Source: Rhabdophis nuchalis (lineage: Eukaryota > Chordata > Lepidosauria > Squamata > Natricidae). Taken from it: a stretch of DNA of 64,000 nucleotides. The translations under genes were made by a program, and so were the position numbers. The notes under the pieces are model-generated. The model did no database searches and was not told where the DNA came from. It was given only the letters and a program-made list of their open reading frames with translations. The stretch is from contig CM077648.1 in NCBI GenBank assembly GCA_039707465.1, forward strand, positions 76,198,119 to 76,262,118, written 5' to 3'. Positions 11,117 through 23,640 of this stretch are shown in pieces. The stretch's first letter is position 1; each line of letters begins with the position of its first letter.

Positions 11117-12361
11117 GGACCTGCATTTGCTCAGCTGCCAATTACTTTCCATTCTCTTTCTATGTCTTAAAGAGATTGGGTCCCTACTTGCATAAGGCAC
11201 TTAAATTAATCACGGGAGAAGGTAGAATGTAATATTAATAGGAACCCAGCCCCAGGTCTGTCTAGTAGCTTCCCAATCAACTATGTCATGGAAACATAGC
11301 TTCATATGGAAATAATATATTGAATAGGGGTTGGCATATCAAGCAGTCAGCTGTAAAAGCCATATGACATTTTAATTGAAATAAACTGTAAGTACAGGAA
11401 GCTGAGGATTCCTTTGGGCAAGGAGAAGGAGCGCTGCCCTCAAAAATAATACAATAACATGTGGCCAAACTGTCACAGTTCCATTGGCATTAATGCTTCC
11501 ATTACTACAAAACACTATGTGATTGGTTAAGCAGTTTCCTAGTCCTGCTTTAGAAATTATTAGTATGCTACTATTCAAGTTTAGTTGGCTGGAATTTGGG
11601 GGCCCTCCTAATTTTAAGGAATCAAATCAATGTGAATTGGTCTGCCCTCCAGTATTTTTAATTTAATTGAATAGCATTTCAAATTGACATCTGTGATTTG
11701 AAATTTTCACTAATTTAATATTTTATGCTGAAAGTGTCCAGACTCTTAACACTGAATATCTTTTGCTCTGTAGGAAATAATGAAACTGAATACAGCCACA
11801 TACAGTCTATGTATATAATCTCTCTTATGTATATATGTAAACTATAATCAGAATATTTACTCTAGATAAATAGATGGAGAAATATGAAGTTTGATTCGTT
11901 TTAGAAGGAAACGTTTGTAACACTTCAATACTTTCCTATCTACTTTATTGTAAGAGACATATTTAGTAAAAAAAAAAGTGTCACTGTCAACTAACACAAC
12001 ATGTATTGACAAGTAGTCACAGATACAGATGAAATAGTGCAGAGTAATTTTGTAGGTAGGACAAAGAATGATGGCTCTGCTGTTTTTCCCCTGACTTTTT
12101 ATAAGTAGTTAAAGAGGACACACTTCCAAACAATCACAGAGAAAGGCACATTTTGAGCACCCTCGCCAAGAAACCTAAATGCTACTTTAGTGGAAATTAA
12201 TTAGCATTTATTAATTTCAAATTATTTACTTCAGGTTTGTGTTCGACCGTAGATATAAATTTAAATTACAGTCAAATGAACTGTTGGTTAGGTATGGTGA
12301 TTAAACCAGTAGTCATTCTAAGCTTTTGAATGATTTCAAATAAATGCGGGTAAACAAGTAT
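11117..12361. other. no recognised gene
   Basis: AT-rich, unique-looking sequence with no supported feature. Confidence 0.45.
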
Positions 12362-12369
12362 GCTCTCTT

Positions 12370-13472
12370 CAGTGGTGGGTTTCAAAATTTTTAGAATCTA
12401 TTCTATAGGTGTGGCCTGTTTTGGGGGAGTAGTGTGGCAGTCATGTGACCGGGTGAGAGTGGTTTAGCGGTTATGTGACTAGGTGGGTGTGGCATCTTGG
12501 AAAATGTGGTGAAACTCACTTAACAACACTCTTGCTTAGCAACTAAAATTTTGGGCTCAATTGTGATCATATGTTTGTTTCCTTCCTTCCTTCCCTTCTC
12601 TTTTACTTTCTCTCAGGCAAGATGTGTGTCTTGCTTCTCCCAGGCCCCACCCCACCCCACCCCAACTGCCACCCCCAAGTTCCATCCATAAAGGGGGCGA
12701 GGGGCAGGAAGCCCTGCCATGCCCGGCAAGGGGGGGAGAAGAGACGGAAAGAATCGCGTCTGCTTTTGCAGCCGTATTGAGGCTGCAAAAGCAGCAGGAG
12801 GCCTCACGTGGCTCATGCCCCCTTCAAGGACAGCCTTACCTCAATTGGTTGCCAAGAGCTTGGCCCCAATTGAGGCTCCCTGGGGTGGAGCCTGAAGCCC
12901 GGTGCTTGAGAGGGTCTTGGGGGGGGAAGCCCCTTTATGCAGCCCAGCCTCTCTTTCAAGTGGACAGGAAGCTCCCTCCTACCATGCAGCCGTCTGGTTG
13001 AGAATCAGGCAGTCATGGGAATTGCCTGCAATTCTTGTTACTGTGACAGGTTGCATGTTGCAAAGAATGGAGCAAGGCGGGGGTGGGTGGGGGTGGAGGA
13101 TGAAGGACATCCATGCCCACCCCTCCCCCCTCCCCAGGGGAGCCACATCCCTTCACTAACCTGCTTTCCAGCTCTGTTCTCCTCTGCATGTTCAGGACAA
13201 GAAAATTAGTCTGTGTGACCATGGTAAAAATAATAATCAGAAATTCAGATCTTCCAATGCAAAAAAAAACTCTCACGAAGTTGGAAGTAGTCCCACAGAC
13301 TACTTTTCTTGCCCTGTACATGGCAGTTGATAATGGAGCAGATAAGCAGGTTAGTGAAGGGATGTGGCTGCCTTGGGAGGAGGGGGTGAGGGACCTGTGT
13401 GTGTGAGAGAGTGGGGGAGATGGAGAGAACATTGCTTCCAGCCCTGGATAACTCTCTGAGGTGAACTCTCTC

Positions 13473-13505
<33 letters not shown>

Positions 13506-14403
13506 CCATTCTTTCTTTGGGATCACAGCACAGACACCCCTCCCAGGACTGCAAGGCTGAAGGCTTTGGATTGAGCCTTTTGGGATGTGTTTCTGGTGCT
13601 ACAATCCCAAGTACAGAATGATCAGCAGGAAAAGGGAGTGGATTTTCCTGTAGTCTGTCCTTTATCCCTTCTCTTTGACAGCTGCTTGGTTTCCAGTGGG
13701 GGTGGGGGGAAATCCATTCATTTTTGTCCCTCTGCATGGATCCACCTCCCAAGGGGAAACCAGGTGGCTGTCAAAGACAAGGGAATGTGCACCACATGGG
13801 CTTTTCTAACAGCTGAAGAAGGAACTGTAGGGGAGTTTGACTCTTAGAAAAGCCCATGTAGCGCATGCTCCCTTGTCTTTGACAGCTGCCTCGTTTCCAT
13901 TGGGGGGGAAGAAATCCATGTTTTTCCTCCCTCTGCATACCCCCCATTGGAAATGAGGTGGCTGTCAAAGACAAAGGAGTGCGCGCCACATGGGATTTTC
14001 TAACAGCTGAATTCCCCTCCTGTTCCTTCTTTGGCTGTTAGAAAAGCCCACGTGGGGCGCACTCCCTTGTCTTTGACAGATGCCTCATTTCCAATGGAAG
14101 GGAGGGTGCAGAGAGAGGAAAAACATGGATTTCAGGCAGCTGTCAAAGACAAGGGAGCACACGTCACGTGGGCTTCTCCCAATCCTCCCTCTGGCAAAGG
14201 AAATGAGTGGGCAAGTCTGGTGCAGACAGGCAGGGTGAGCAAGCAAGCGGTGACTGGATGGGTGGGGGGAGCGAACAAGGGGGCAGGGCAGGAGAGAGAG
14301 CATTCTGGTATGCAGCCTCTGGAAGAATGGGTAAGGGAAGACATGCTAAATTTCAGGAACGGGTATGGGTGTACCGGTGTGTACCAGTTGAAACCCACCC
14401 TTG
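12370..14403. mobile_element. long hAT-like element (CAGTGGTGGGTTTC ends)
   Basis: It starts CAGTGGTGGGTTTCAAAATT and ends in GAAACCCACCCTTG, the complement of the same terminus. The first 180 bp match the left ends at 51436 and 58363 (words such as GTGGTGAAACTCACTTAACA and CTTGCTTAGCAAC). The flanking 8-mers (GCTCTCTT and ACTGTCTG) agree at only five of eight positions, so the insertion is old or the edges are imperfect. The interior is GC-rich, with a 250-bp inverted repeat (13140-13225 against 13290-13372), CT/CA tracts at 13473-13503 and palindromic tandem units. No transposase is visible. Confidence 0.7.
13640..14185. repeat. tandem palindromic units inside hAT-like element
   Basis: About three consecutive units of roughly 180 bp. 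Each begins with GAAAAGCCCATG-type sequence, runs through CTTGTCTTTGACAGCTGCC, and returns as GGCTGTCAAAGACAAGGGA and CACATGGGCTTTTCTAACAG. Every unit is therefore itself a hairpin. Confidence 0.75.
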
Positions 14404-14411
14404 ACTGTCTG

Positions 14412-17075
14412 TTAACCAATGTGCGTGATCCACAGCTAGCTGATCTGAATATTTGGTTTTTTGGTTCACTGTCAATGTACAATTGGAAAAGAAAGATCCA
14501 GAGGGATAAAACACACTCCTTCCAATGGAAATCTAACAGCATTGCCTGAACAGTCCATATATAATCCACTTGCCCTGTTATGATATGAAATTCATGCACA
14601 CATCAAGTGAACCTGTGTATTACTTTGAATGTTTGTTCATACCATAAACCAATATTTGTAAGAAAGTATAAGAACTGATGGAACAACTTTGATATTTCTT
14701 GTCTCTTGCATTTCTTAACCTTTAACGTGGGAAGTATTAAAGGCCACTGTTTAAGGGTAACTGGAGGAATCAATGCGTGAAAATCAAGAAGACCCTATTC
14801 CAAATGATCTTGTATTTCCGTTGTCCCATACCTAGCAACCTGGTGACTTTTATTTTTTCAAAGCCAAAAGTTCAGCTCTCCTGATAAGAAAGTGTTCTGT
14901 GCCTTGTGGAACTGAATCCGTTGAAATGCTGCACCAAGTTCAAAATGTCACGCCTGTGTGGAAAAAAGTGAGAAAATGCACTTTGACTTATGCCCACTGA
15001 ATAAACTTTCTTAATCCCTTCCTTAACAGAGGACCTTTACTCAAGGAGTTCTTCTATAATGCCATGCTGAGAAGCTGTTGTTTGTGCGCACATAAAATAA
15101 ATCAAGTATATTGCTGGCTACTCCGAAATGTGTGAATAACCATATATAAATTTACTAACAAAGCTGATATTATTGCTTTACAAAGAAAGTAAAAATATAA
15201 CATTCAGTATTTCCAAACTTAAATGGACTCAGCTTCCCTTTTCTCTAAAGCCACAGGTCAGCAATTAATCTAGCAAGAGTTCAGAATTTAAGAGAGGTAG
15301 ATTTTCAAATGCACAAGAATTTTTGGCTTCAAAAATGAATTTCTATTTTTTTTATTTAAAAAGTTCCACATTTAACTCTAAATATTAGTACATAAACCAA
15401 AAAGTATTTCATTTCTCTTATACATAAAAACTATTTGTGCAGTAAAGATAGACTTTTTGATAATATAAAATGTATCATTAGCTCACAAAAATGAGAAGAA
15501 TATGATATTTATGTGAATACTGTAGGTCACAAAAGGTTAGATCCTGAAAAGAATTCAGAGGAGCATCTTTTCTTCCAAGCTTGTCTGTGAGGCAGGATGA
15601 AGCTTCTATTTCTTTGTGTATTTGTGTTTGTGTGTAAAAAGTGAAAAAGAAAGAAAAAGAACAAGTCTTCCGATAGTAGTTATAACAACATTCATATTTT
15701 ATCATCTCTCTCTAAGGTTATAAATCATAATTTCCATAATCTACACTCTCTAATCATCAAATCCATAAATCACCAGTTCCATTTTTTAAAGGCAAAAGGT
15801 CCAAAAAATGTTGAAGAAACTTCTTCTTCCATATAAGGAAACTAATAAACTTTCAGGTCAACTTGCCCAATTACTTTTTTTCTAATTACAAAAGCTGGCT
15901 CCATATCTCTGTCAAATGCATATGTTTTAGTAAAAGGGATTCAAATTATAATATAGGAAACGATCATATGGAGAGTAACAACATCTGCTTTCTAGATCTT
16001 TGGATAATTTTCTCTCTTTGTAAGTATTCTGTACTCTAGGAAAAAACTAGGTTGGAGAAAACAAAGTGCATTGCTGTTTTCTGAATTATTTCATTCTTCT
16101 TCAATCCCCAAACAGTCTAGAAAAATGAATTAATATCTCTTATTCTGGTTTAAAATTTATAATACCCCTCTGACAGTGTTCATGTGTTTATGTTAAGTTT
16201 CTACTTTATCTCCTCCTTCTCCTCTCCTTTGACCTAAAAAACCTCATCAATACTGCATAATTTGATCAGCCATTCTTTGATGAAGATCCTATATGCTACC
16301 TCTCAGCGGTCTTACATGTTCCAGTCACATAAATTGTGTTCAGATTTGATTTTTTAAAAACAATATGATTAATGTTTCCTTTGATATTCAAAACAGCATA
16401 CATTATATACAATATATACATGGGGTATACTAGATTAAACCCTCATCAGTCCAACTGTTGCCTTACAAAATCTTATACAAATATATGTATATTTAGTCTA
16501 AATATATGCTGAAAAAAATGTGTTACTTTCTTGTGAGCCAGAGACAGATTGCTAAATTAGTCCTATGACCCACATGTAAAAAAGTGTATAAACAGAATAA
16601 GCATATCATCTTATGTTATATAAATATATGAGCCACTCACTAGACATCACTGTTTTCAGATCAAGACCAATCTATACCACTGCTGGTTCAGTGGAAAAGA
16701 ATTTTGCTTTTTCAAACTTTCAAATGTCAATTTTTCAGGCTCCCTTTTTTTTGTCATCTTTTGTTTACATCTCTATCTTAAGTGTTCTCAATCCTGATAT
16801 TTAAAAGCATATTTTTAAATAAGCACAAATGGCAATTGTTACAACTCTGTTGAGATCTGGTTTGGACAAGCTTGGAAATTAGATTTCATCCCCAGCTAAA
16901 ATAAATACTGTAGACTGTGTGATGCTTGAAAGATAAAAATTCACAACAGTCAAAAGAGATAGTTAAATGTGTCTCCTTTTGAAAAGAATTTGCATTTGGA
17001 TTGGCAACTACTAGAAATCCTAGTGCTGTAGGCTATATTATGAAATTGGAAAAAGGCTTCTAACATGCATTGGGT
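14412..17075. other. no recognised gene
   Basis: AT-rich sequence; short open frames only, none with a recognised domain. Confidence 0.4.
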
Positions 17076-17079
17076 CTAA

Positions 17080-17300
17080 AATGCAAGATCATTTTTGGTG
17101 CAATGTTTAAGACATCAGACCAAAACCAGGAAGACCATGAATTGTAGGCCCACCTTAAGCACAAAGCCAGATGGGATGACTTTGGGCCAATCATTTTCTT
17201 CTAGTCCTAGGAAAAAGACAATGCAAATCACTTCTGAAAAACCTAGCCAAGAGAATGGTAGAGACTTGTCCAGGTAGCTCCTAAATCAGATATAATTGAA
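17080..17300 (+). mobile_element. tRNA-derived SINE with MIR-like core (degenerate)
   Basis: The words AGACCATGAATTGTAGGCCC, GATGACTTTGGGCCAATCA, AATCACTTCTGAAAAACCTA and GACTTGTCCAGGTAGCTCC match the body of a common reptile tRNA SINE whose middle resembles MIR. The tRNA-like head is badly eroded. Confidence 0.6.
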
Positions 17301-17382
17301 TGGAGAAGAAAAAGAAGCACACATGGAACATCCTACATCCTAGTTAATACATAGAAAACAATCTCAATTCAAATACTTACTG

Positions 17383-17517
17383 CAGGGGTCTCCAACCTTT
17401 GCAACTTTAAGTCTGAAGGACTTCAGCTCCCAGAATTCTCCAGCCAGCTTTGCTGGCTGGAGAATTCTGGGAGCTGAAGTCCTTCAGACTTAAAGTTGCA
17501 AAGGTTGGAGACCCCTG
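17383..17517. mobile_element. palindromic hAT miniature element
   Basis: Ends CAGGGGTCTCCAACC and complement; loop CCAGCCAGCTTTGCTGG; arms are essentially perfect complements. Target duplication ACTTACTG (17375-17382) against ACTTAGTG (17518-17525), one mismatch. Confidence 0.93.
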
Positions 17518-18029
17518 ACTTAGTGTATATCCAGGAGGAATGGATTATAATGTTGTGATGTGTGTGATACTACTCATGTAGCATCACAAAAACTCCAGAA
17601 CCATAAAGCCTACAAACTTCAAATTTGCCACATATGTTCCTCTTGGCTTCTAGGTGCTCACTAAGAAAGGATTTTTTGAACTGACCATCAGAGCATTAGT
17701 ATTTCCTATATTATTATTACTATTATTAATATGCTCTGATGCTAAGGGGTTCTACTCCCCCTCCCCACCTCAAAGGAAATGTTCCAAATGCAAAACACAA
17801 CCAGAGGAGTTTCCGTTTCAGTTTTACTTTCACAACATCAAGGAGCTTTATTACAGAACAGTTGAGCTAAGCCATGCCCAGGCTCCTTCCTGTCTCCTTC
17901 TTGCTCACACAGCAAATACCGTTTGAGTTTCCAAGCACCCCTCAACTCTCTCACACACTGATAGGATGCTAGGCAGATGAATACCAATGGATGCTGGTAG
18001 GCAGAGGCTGATTTTGTTTTCTCCTTACT

Positions 18030-19240
18030 TTCCTCCTAAGTTCTGATAAATCTGTTCCTTCTACTGTAACACCAGTTACAGGGAAAAGAGGCAAAAGACA
18101 CAGAAAAAGATTTACAGATGCTATTAGGAAAACACAAGTAAGGGAAGCTGCACACAAGTACCGTCAAACTCGTCCCCAAGTAGCAGACAGACTGTAAAAA
18201 CATATACATCTAATAACCCCTACGTTAATCAGTCACAAATAAGATCAATGCCTTGCACTAATATGTATTTGTCTGGTTTAAAATATGAACCTCCAGGAAC
18301 AAGGTTGTTGATCTCGGACTCTGCTTATCCTGTGCCTGGTGTGATGCTCTAAAGTGGCAGGATGAGATTCCCAGGATGTGCTGCAGTGGCAGTAAAGCCC
18401 ACCTCCCTCCCCTTCATCCCTACCCTGAACCCTTACACAGCCTTCTCACCTACCGGCATCCAATGGCAAAGCACTTCCTTTCTGCTGTCCAGAAGTACAA
18501 CAGCTGCTTCCAAATGACATTTTTTGGAGCCAGAGAAGTCAAGGAGGGAAATTTTATGCCAACATTCAAAGTGCAGGGGCTGGTCTACCACAGGATAGAG
18601 AGTATCATGGCATGGCCTCAGCAGCAGCCTTCATTTCTCCAGATATATTTTGTTGGTAATAATGACAATGAGAGGGACATCCATGGTGGAATCTATCCAG
18701 GCATTAATCCACAACTGGTTAGCCAACTGCAGAAGTTGCTGCATGAACACAAGAAGTATATTTTGGAACTTAAAGCTGCTGTTGATTCCAATCCTAAGGG
18801 CCACAAGGATTTCCAAGTGGTGATTAACACCGATAGGAAGCCTTCTAGAGAGTATCATGATTGTTTCAATGCCCCACAACTACAGAAGTGACTGTTCTCA
18901 TTGTCAGCCAGGATTTTGAGAAGAGAGATATCTTTCTCCACAGCAGAGACAACAGGTTGTTACGAATCAGTGAGACGCATCATGCCTCTGATGTTCTGCC
19001 ATGGAGAAGATGGCTATTACATCAATATACCTCAGTGTGACCCAAACACCAAGCTTCTCTCAAGAAGACTGTGTCTACTGCTGCCTTTTGCAGCTACAGG
19101 ATTATGGCATGATGGCAAAGAATGCTACCTACTGCTGTTCCAGTTCCATAGCAAAGCACAGTTATCCAACCGACTAGTGCTTATAATAAGAAAGACACAT
19201 TTAATTAGAATTCTGTTCTTTCTTCATATGCTTAATTCTG
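18030..19240 (+). pseudogene. decayed Helitron replication protein (Helitron-like N-terminal domain)
   Basis: The open part at 18376-18891 carries hallmark Helitron strings: CCSGSKAHLPPLHPYPEPL, then KYNSCFQMTFFGA, FMPTFKVQGLVYHRI and FLQIYFVGN, and near the end FQVVINTDRKP and FNAP. The downstream VLIVSQDFEKRDIFLHSRDN is in another frame from about 18888, and FCHGEDGYYINIPQCDPNTK is back in the first frame from about 19000. So there are at least two frameshifts. A basic, arginine-rich stretch at 18060-18180 may be the degraded N-terminus. In intact Helitrons this domain precedes the HUH Rep nuclease and a PIF1-type helicase; neither is visible here. It is a transposon fossil, not a host gene. 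Confidence 0.8.
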
Positions 19241-19250
19241 TGTTTTAGAA

Positions 19251-19523
19251 CAGGGTTTTTCAAACTGAGTTCTGTGGAACCCAATGGAGAAATTTAGAGC
19301 CTTCCCCTGCATATTCCCTCAAATACATCCAATTTTCTATCACTAGAGTTGTGTTTCTCAACTTTGGTAACTTGAAGATGTGTGGACTTCAACATATTGG
19401 CTTCAATAAGTTGCCAAGATTGAGACACCCTACACTACAGTTTTACCTTTTGGATCCCAAGGTTCAAAAAAACACAACAACCCCTAGCAAGTTCTGTGGC
19501 CTCAGAAAGTTTGAAAAACCTTG
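19251..19523. mobile_element. old hAT element (CAGGGTTTTTCAAACT ends)
   Basis: Left end CAGGGTTTTTCAAACTGAG and right end GAAAGTTTGAAAAACCTTG are inverted repeats. Target duplication TTTTAGAA (19243-19250) against TTCTAGAA (19524-19531), one mismatch. A second small hAT element sits inside it. Confidence 0.8.
19349..19432. mobile_element. degenerate palindromic hAT element nested in another hAT element
   Basis: The inner sequence CTCAACTTTGGTAACTTGAA, then GTGGACTTCAAC, with the complement of the end at right, is flanked by CACTAGAG (19341-19348) and CACTACAG (19433-19440). It is an older member of the palindromic family. Confidence 0.7.
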
Positions 19524-19531
19524 TTCTAGAA

Positions 19532-20464
19532 GTTAAAAGAAGAAAGGTTGCCTTTATCTCGTTTTTTTAAAAAAATAGCCATGCAAGAGGATCCCAAATT
19601 CCTATTCCCATAATGCTAAAGTTTGCAAGTTCTATAAATTATGTATCCAATGGAGTCAAGACTACAAAGCTGATGCAATAATAAAATGTTTTGATCCCTA
19701 AGGTTGAATAAAAACAGAAAGATATCTCCTCTCTTGTTTTTTTTATGAGTGGGTTTTTTTCCCTGTCACCATGCTGATTCCAAATGCATTTTCATCTTTC
19801 TCTTTCCTTTCTGAACACACCCCACCTTGAGGCTTTTTTTATGGCTCTGAGTTAATTCTCATCACAAGCTCATTTCTTTTCCTCCTCTCGCTATGGAACT
19901 TTCAAGGTCTGGGATTGTTAAAGCTATAATGTGGACATCAAGCAGACGAGGAAGAACTTTATATCTATTTCCATTATTTCTCCTTCGATTTACCTACCAT
20001 CTCCAAGAAACTTATTTTTCTGCACCTTACAATTCACCTTTTTTCCTTAACTACTTTGACTTTTCCTGCCTTGCAGTAACTTCACTGCAGCTACTTACTT
20101 ATTACATGTTTCATAGCCATGGAGCTCTGTCCTACAGATAAAAAAGAAATGAATAAAACTTGTAATATCAGCCAAGCTAAAACACTACTTCAAAAAAAAA
20201 CAGTAATAAACATGCTACCATAAAAGTGACATTCAAAGCATTGATACACTCAGTGTTAGCTTTTTCTATTTAAAAAAAGTTCATTAATTATAGAGAGAAA
20301 AAGAGAAATCCAGGTGCAGCTGTTTGTAATTAATGGAAACTATATGACTGAACAGTTTTAAGGCTTTAACCCATAAGTAACAAATGCGTGCTTGAAAACA
20401 TCACATTCTAAAAACAAAAATAATGTATCTAAGACTTAATTCACCCTCTAATCAATTGAAAAAT
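19532..20464. other. no recognised gene
   Basis: AT-rich sequence with no supported feature. Confidence 0.4.
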
Positions 20465-21745
20465 AACTCCAATGAATAGAGAATAGAGTTGGAAGGACCT
20501 TGAAAGTCTTCTAGTCTAACACCCTGCTCAAACAGGAGACCCAACACTATTTCAGACACGTAATTGTAATTAGAATTGTAATTGTATTCGAATTTGTATA
20601 CTGCCCTTTCTCCCTTACCGGACTCAGGGCGGTAAACAGGCAATGATAAAAAAACAATAATAAAAACATCAATATAAATACCTATGCTAAAAATGAAATA
20701 AATACTAAGCCTGCTCTAAAATGCACAATAAAACCCCCAATAAAACCAGATTAAAAGCTACACCAGGCCGGCTGTATGAAAAAGATGGGTCTTCAGGGCT
20801 CGGCGAAACAGGTGCAGGTCCATAGCTGTGCGGAGGTCGGGGGGCAGGTCATTCCAGAGGGCAGGAGCTGCCACAGAGAAGGCTCTGCCCCTAGGGGTCA
20901 CCAGCCAACATTGACTGGCTGACGGCACCCTGAGGAGGCCCTCTGTGTGGGAGCGGACTGGTTGAAGGGAGGTATTTGGTAGGAGGCAGTCCTGCAAGTA
21001 CCTAGGTCCCTTGTCATGGAGCGCTTTAAAGGTTGTTACTAGCACCTTGAAGCGCACCCGGAAAGTAACAGGCAGCCAGTGCAGCTCGCGCAGGAGAGGT
21101 GTTACATGGGAGCATCTGGAGGCTCCCAGAATCCCCTGCACAGCCGCATTCTGAACTAGCTGGAGCCTCCGGGTGCACCTCAAGGGAAGCCCCATGTAGA
21201 GAGTGTTACTGTAGTCCAGGTGGGAGATGACGAGGGCTTGAGTGACCGTGCGTAAAGCGTCACGGTCCAGAAAGGGGCGCAACTGGCGTATCAGACGAAC
21301 CTGATAAAAAGCCCCCCTGGCCACGGCTGTCACATGATCGTCCAAGAAAGCCGATTATCCAGGAGGACGCCCAAGTTGCAGGCCCTCTCCACGGGGGCTA
21401 ATGATACGCCCTCGATAGCCAGAGATGGAACCAACTGGCTATGTCGTGATGCCGGAAACCACTGCCACTCGGTCTTGGATGGGTTGAGTCGAAGCCTGTT
21501 TCTCCCCATCCAGACTCGCACAGCCTCCAGGCACCGGGACATCATTTGCTGTCCAGTCTCTTCTTACGAGTGATGAGCACCGATAACTTCTGGAGACAAG
21601 CTGTTCCACTAGTTAATTGTTCTAATTGTCAGGAAAATTTTCCTTGGTTCTAGCAACACTTCTCTCCTTGATTAGTTTCCACCCATTGCTTCTTGTCCTG
21701 CCTTTTTGTGCATTGGAAAATAAGTTTTCCTATGAATGACCAAAT
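20465..21745 (-). mobile_element. CR1 LINE 3' fragment, split by another LINE
   Basis: The CR1 3' part is visible on both sides of an insertion: AGAGTTGGAAGGACCTTG and TAGTCTAACACCCTGCTCAA at 20485-20530, then GCTGTCCAGTCTCTTCTTAC and CAAGCTGTTCCACTAGTTAA at 21548-21625. Another CR1 3' end is at 62915-63760. The 987 bp between 20561 and 21547 are a different LINE. Confidence 0.8.
20561..21547 (-). mobile_element. Jockey-group LINE (L2/CR1-type), RT C-terminus and 3' tail
   Basis: Two minus-strand frames (21545-21330 and 21345-20758) give reverse transcriptase C-terminal sequence, with LGVLLDNRLSW in the first and LVISHLDYSNTLYMGLPL, HVTPLLRELHWLPV, RAFSVAAPALWNDLPPDL and LFRRALKTHLF in the second. 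The frame break is at about 21340. The 3' untranslated part (GACTCAGGGCGGTAAACAGG on the plus strand) and an AT-rich tail follow at 20560-20760. It is 5'-truncated, as is usual for LINE copies, and it landed inside a CR1 fragment. Confidence 0.85.
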
Positions 21746-22185
21746 GGTCCAAATAATCTAATGAAACAAAGATCTGTGTTAAAATCTTTAAGGGCCAAAC
21801 ATTTTAATCCTAATATCTATACAGCCTCTAGGAAAATAACGGAATCTACAGAGGGTGTATCAGAAGCAATAAGGCAAAACTGTACTGTAACCATTCTGTT
21901 AATACAAGTGTTAGTGTTTGTATGTTGGATGCTCCTCAGATTTCCATTATAGGGGACAGAGAGCTTTTAAAATTTCCATCCTCAGAGGCATTGTGAAGAC
22001 GTTATTTTGAGCACTACATTTCCCTGACAGTCTTGATTTTGAAAAGCACAAGAACCTGATTTTGAGTAAAGTATATTCACAACCCAGTTTATTTTTCTTT
22101 TCCATCTGCTTGGTCTCTTGGGTAAAGAATGGTGAAACCAAAACAATTACCAAAAGAATTTATGTTATTTTTTAAATTAAGTTTC
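21746..22185. other. no recognised gene
   Basis: Unique-looking AT-rich sequence between two LINE copies. Confidence 0.4.
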
Positions 22186-22812
22186 AAGTTTATTACATTT
22201 ATATACCTCCCTATCTCCCTGACGGGACTCAGGGCGGTGCACAGGAAATAATAAAAACAACAACAATAAATACAGTAGAAATATTAAAAATAGATTAAAT
22301 TTGAAACCCGTGCTAAAATTATCATTAAGAACCCTACTAAAATCACATTTAAAACTATACCAGGCCGGCCGCATGAAATAAGTGTGTTTTTAATGCCCGA
22401 CGGAAGAGGCGCAGGTCCGTGATAGTACGGAGGTCAGGGGGCAGGTCATTCCAGAGGGCGGGAGCTGCCACAGAGAAGGCTCTTCCCCTGGGAGTCGCCA
22501 GCCGGCATTGTCCGGCAGACAGTACCCTGAGGAGGCCCTCCCTGTGGGAGCGGACAGGTCGAAGGGAGGTATGTGGTAGGAGGTGGTCCCGCAAGTAACC
22601 AGGTCCCATGCCATAGAGCGCTTTAAAGATGGTTACTAACACCTTGAAGCGCACCCTGAAGGCCACAGGTAGCCAGTGCAGCTCGCGCAGGAGAGGTGTT
22701 ACATGGGAATATCTTGAGACTCCCGAAATCCCCTGCGAGGCCACATTCTGAACTAGCTGGAGCCTCCGAGTGCACCTCAAGGGAAGCCCCATGTAGAGAG
22801 CGTTACAATAGT
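22186..22812 (-). mobile_element. Jockey-group LINE (L2/CR1-type), second copy
   Basis: The same family as 20561-21547. A minus-strand frame 22792-22355 has MGLPLRCTRRLQLVQN, LLRELHWLPVAFRVRFKVL, FSVAAPALWNDLPPDLR and RRALKTHLFHAAGLV. The 3' tail has GACTCAGGGCGGTGCACAGG. It is truncated at the 5' side at about 22812, where the unrelated AT-rich sequence begins. Confidence 0.87.
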
Positions 22813-23640
22813 AATTAAATAATCTGCCTGATTTTTAACAATTTATTTACTAGTATTTTTACTAATTTTTTACTATATTATTAAAATGTACATAGTACCA
22901 TATATATTTGATACAATGCTATTTGTACACTATTGATTAAAGATTAACACTTTAATGTTTGGATAGCTTAGATCATTGAACATAAATAAATATTGTATCA
23001 CTATCAATTATAGTTTAAAATGTCGATGTTAATCAATGTAAAGTTATTGCATTCTCAATCGAGTATAACAAACCTCTTCAGACAATATCAAAGTATTTGT
23101 CATATAATAAAGATTTTTGCCTTAAGATGATTACTGAATAAATAAAATCACCTTTGTAATGTTACTTAATGTCATTTGTGCAGGTTGGGGGGAAAAGGGC
23201 GGGGGGGGGGGATTTAAAGCAAATTTGACAACAATTTAAATGCCAAAGAATAAAGAAAGGAAAAGAAGGGAGAAAACTCTTTCATTTCTAACTTCTGGTA
23301 AATTGCAACATTTATAAGCATAAGATTCCCTGTAAATGTTCATATTTGCCATGCTGCATTGTCTATATGGAAATCATTCTTGCTTAAACCTTCTGCTGTG
23401 AATATATACTCCTAATTTTGCCATAGCTGCACATTCTCCAAGTTTAAGTTTAAGTTCCCAATCAGATATTGTCAGGATGATATTTCCCTTCCAATTTTGA
23501 ACCAAATATGCAAAAGGGGTTTTACAAAAGACAATTGAACTTTGTTTTTCCTTTAATATGTTTCTCTTCACATCCAAGAAGCTTCTTAAGTTCTGTCTAT
23601 TATTTTATCCCCCTCCCCATTCTTCCCATTGTTATGCCCT
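22813..23640. other. no recognised gene
   Basis: Very AT-rich; a G-rich run at 23188-23212. No supported feature. Confidence 0.4.

Noticed and set aside
18376..18891. Possible host gene of 171 codons
   Set aside because: Motifs are those of the Helitron N-terminal domain, and the coding sequence continues in shifted frames.
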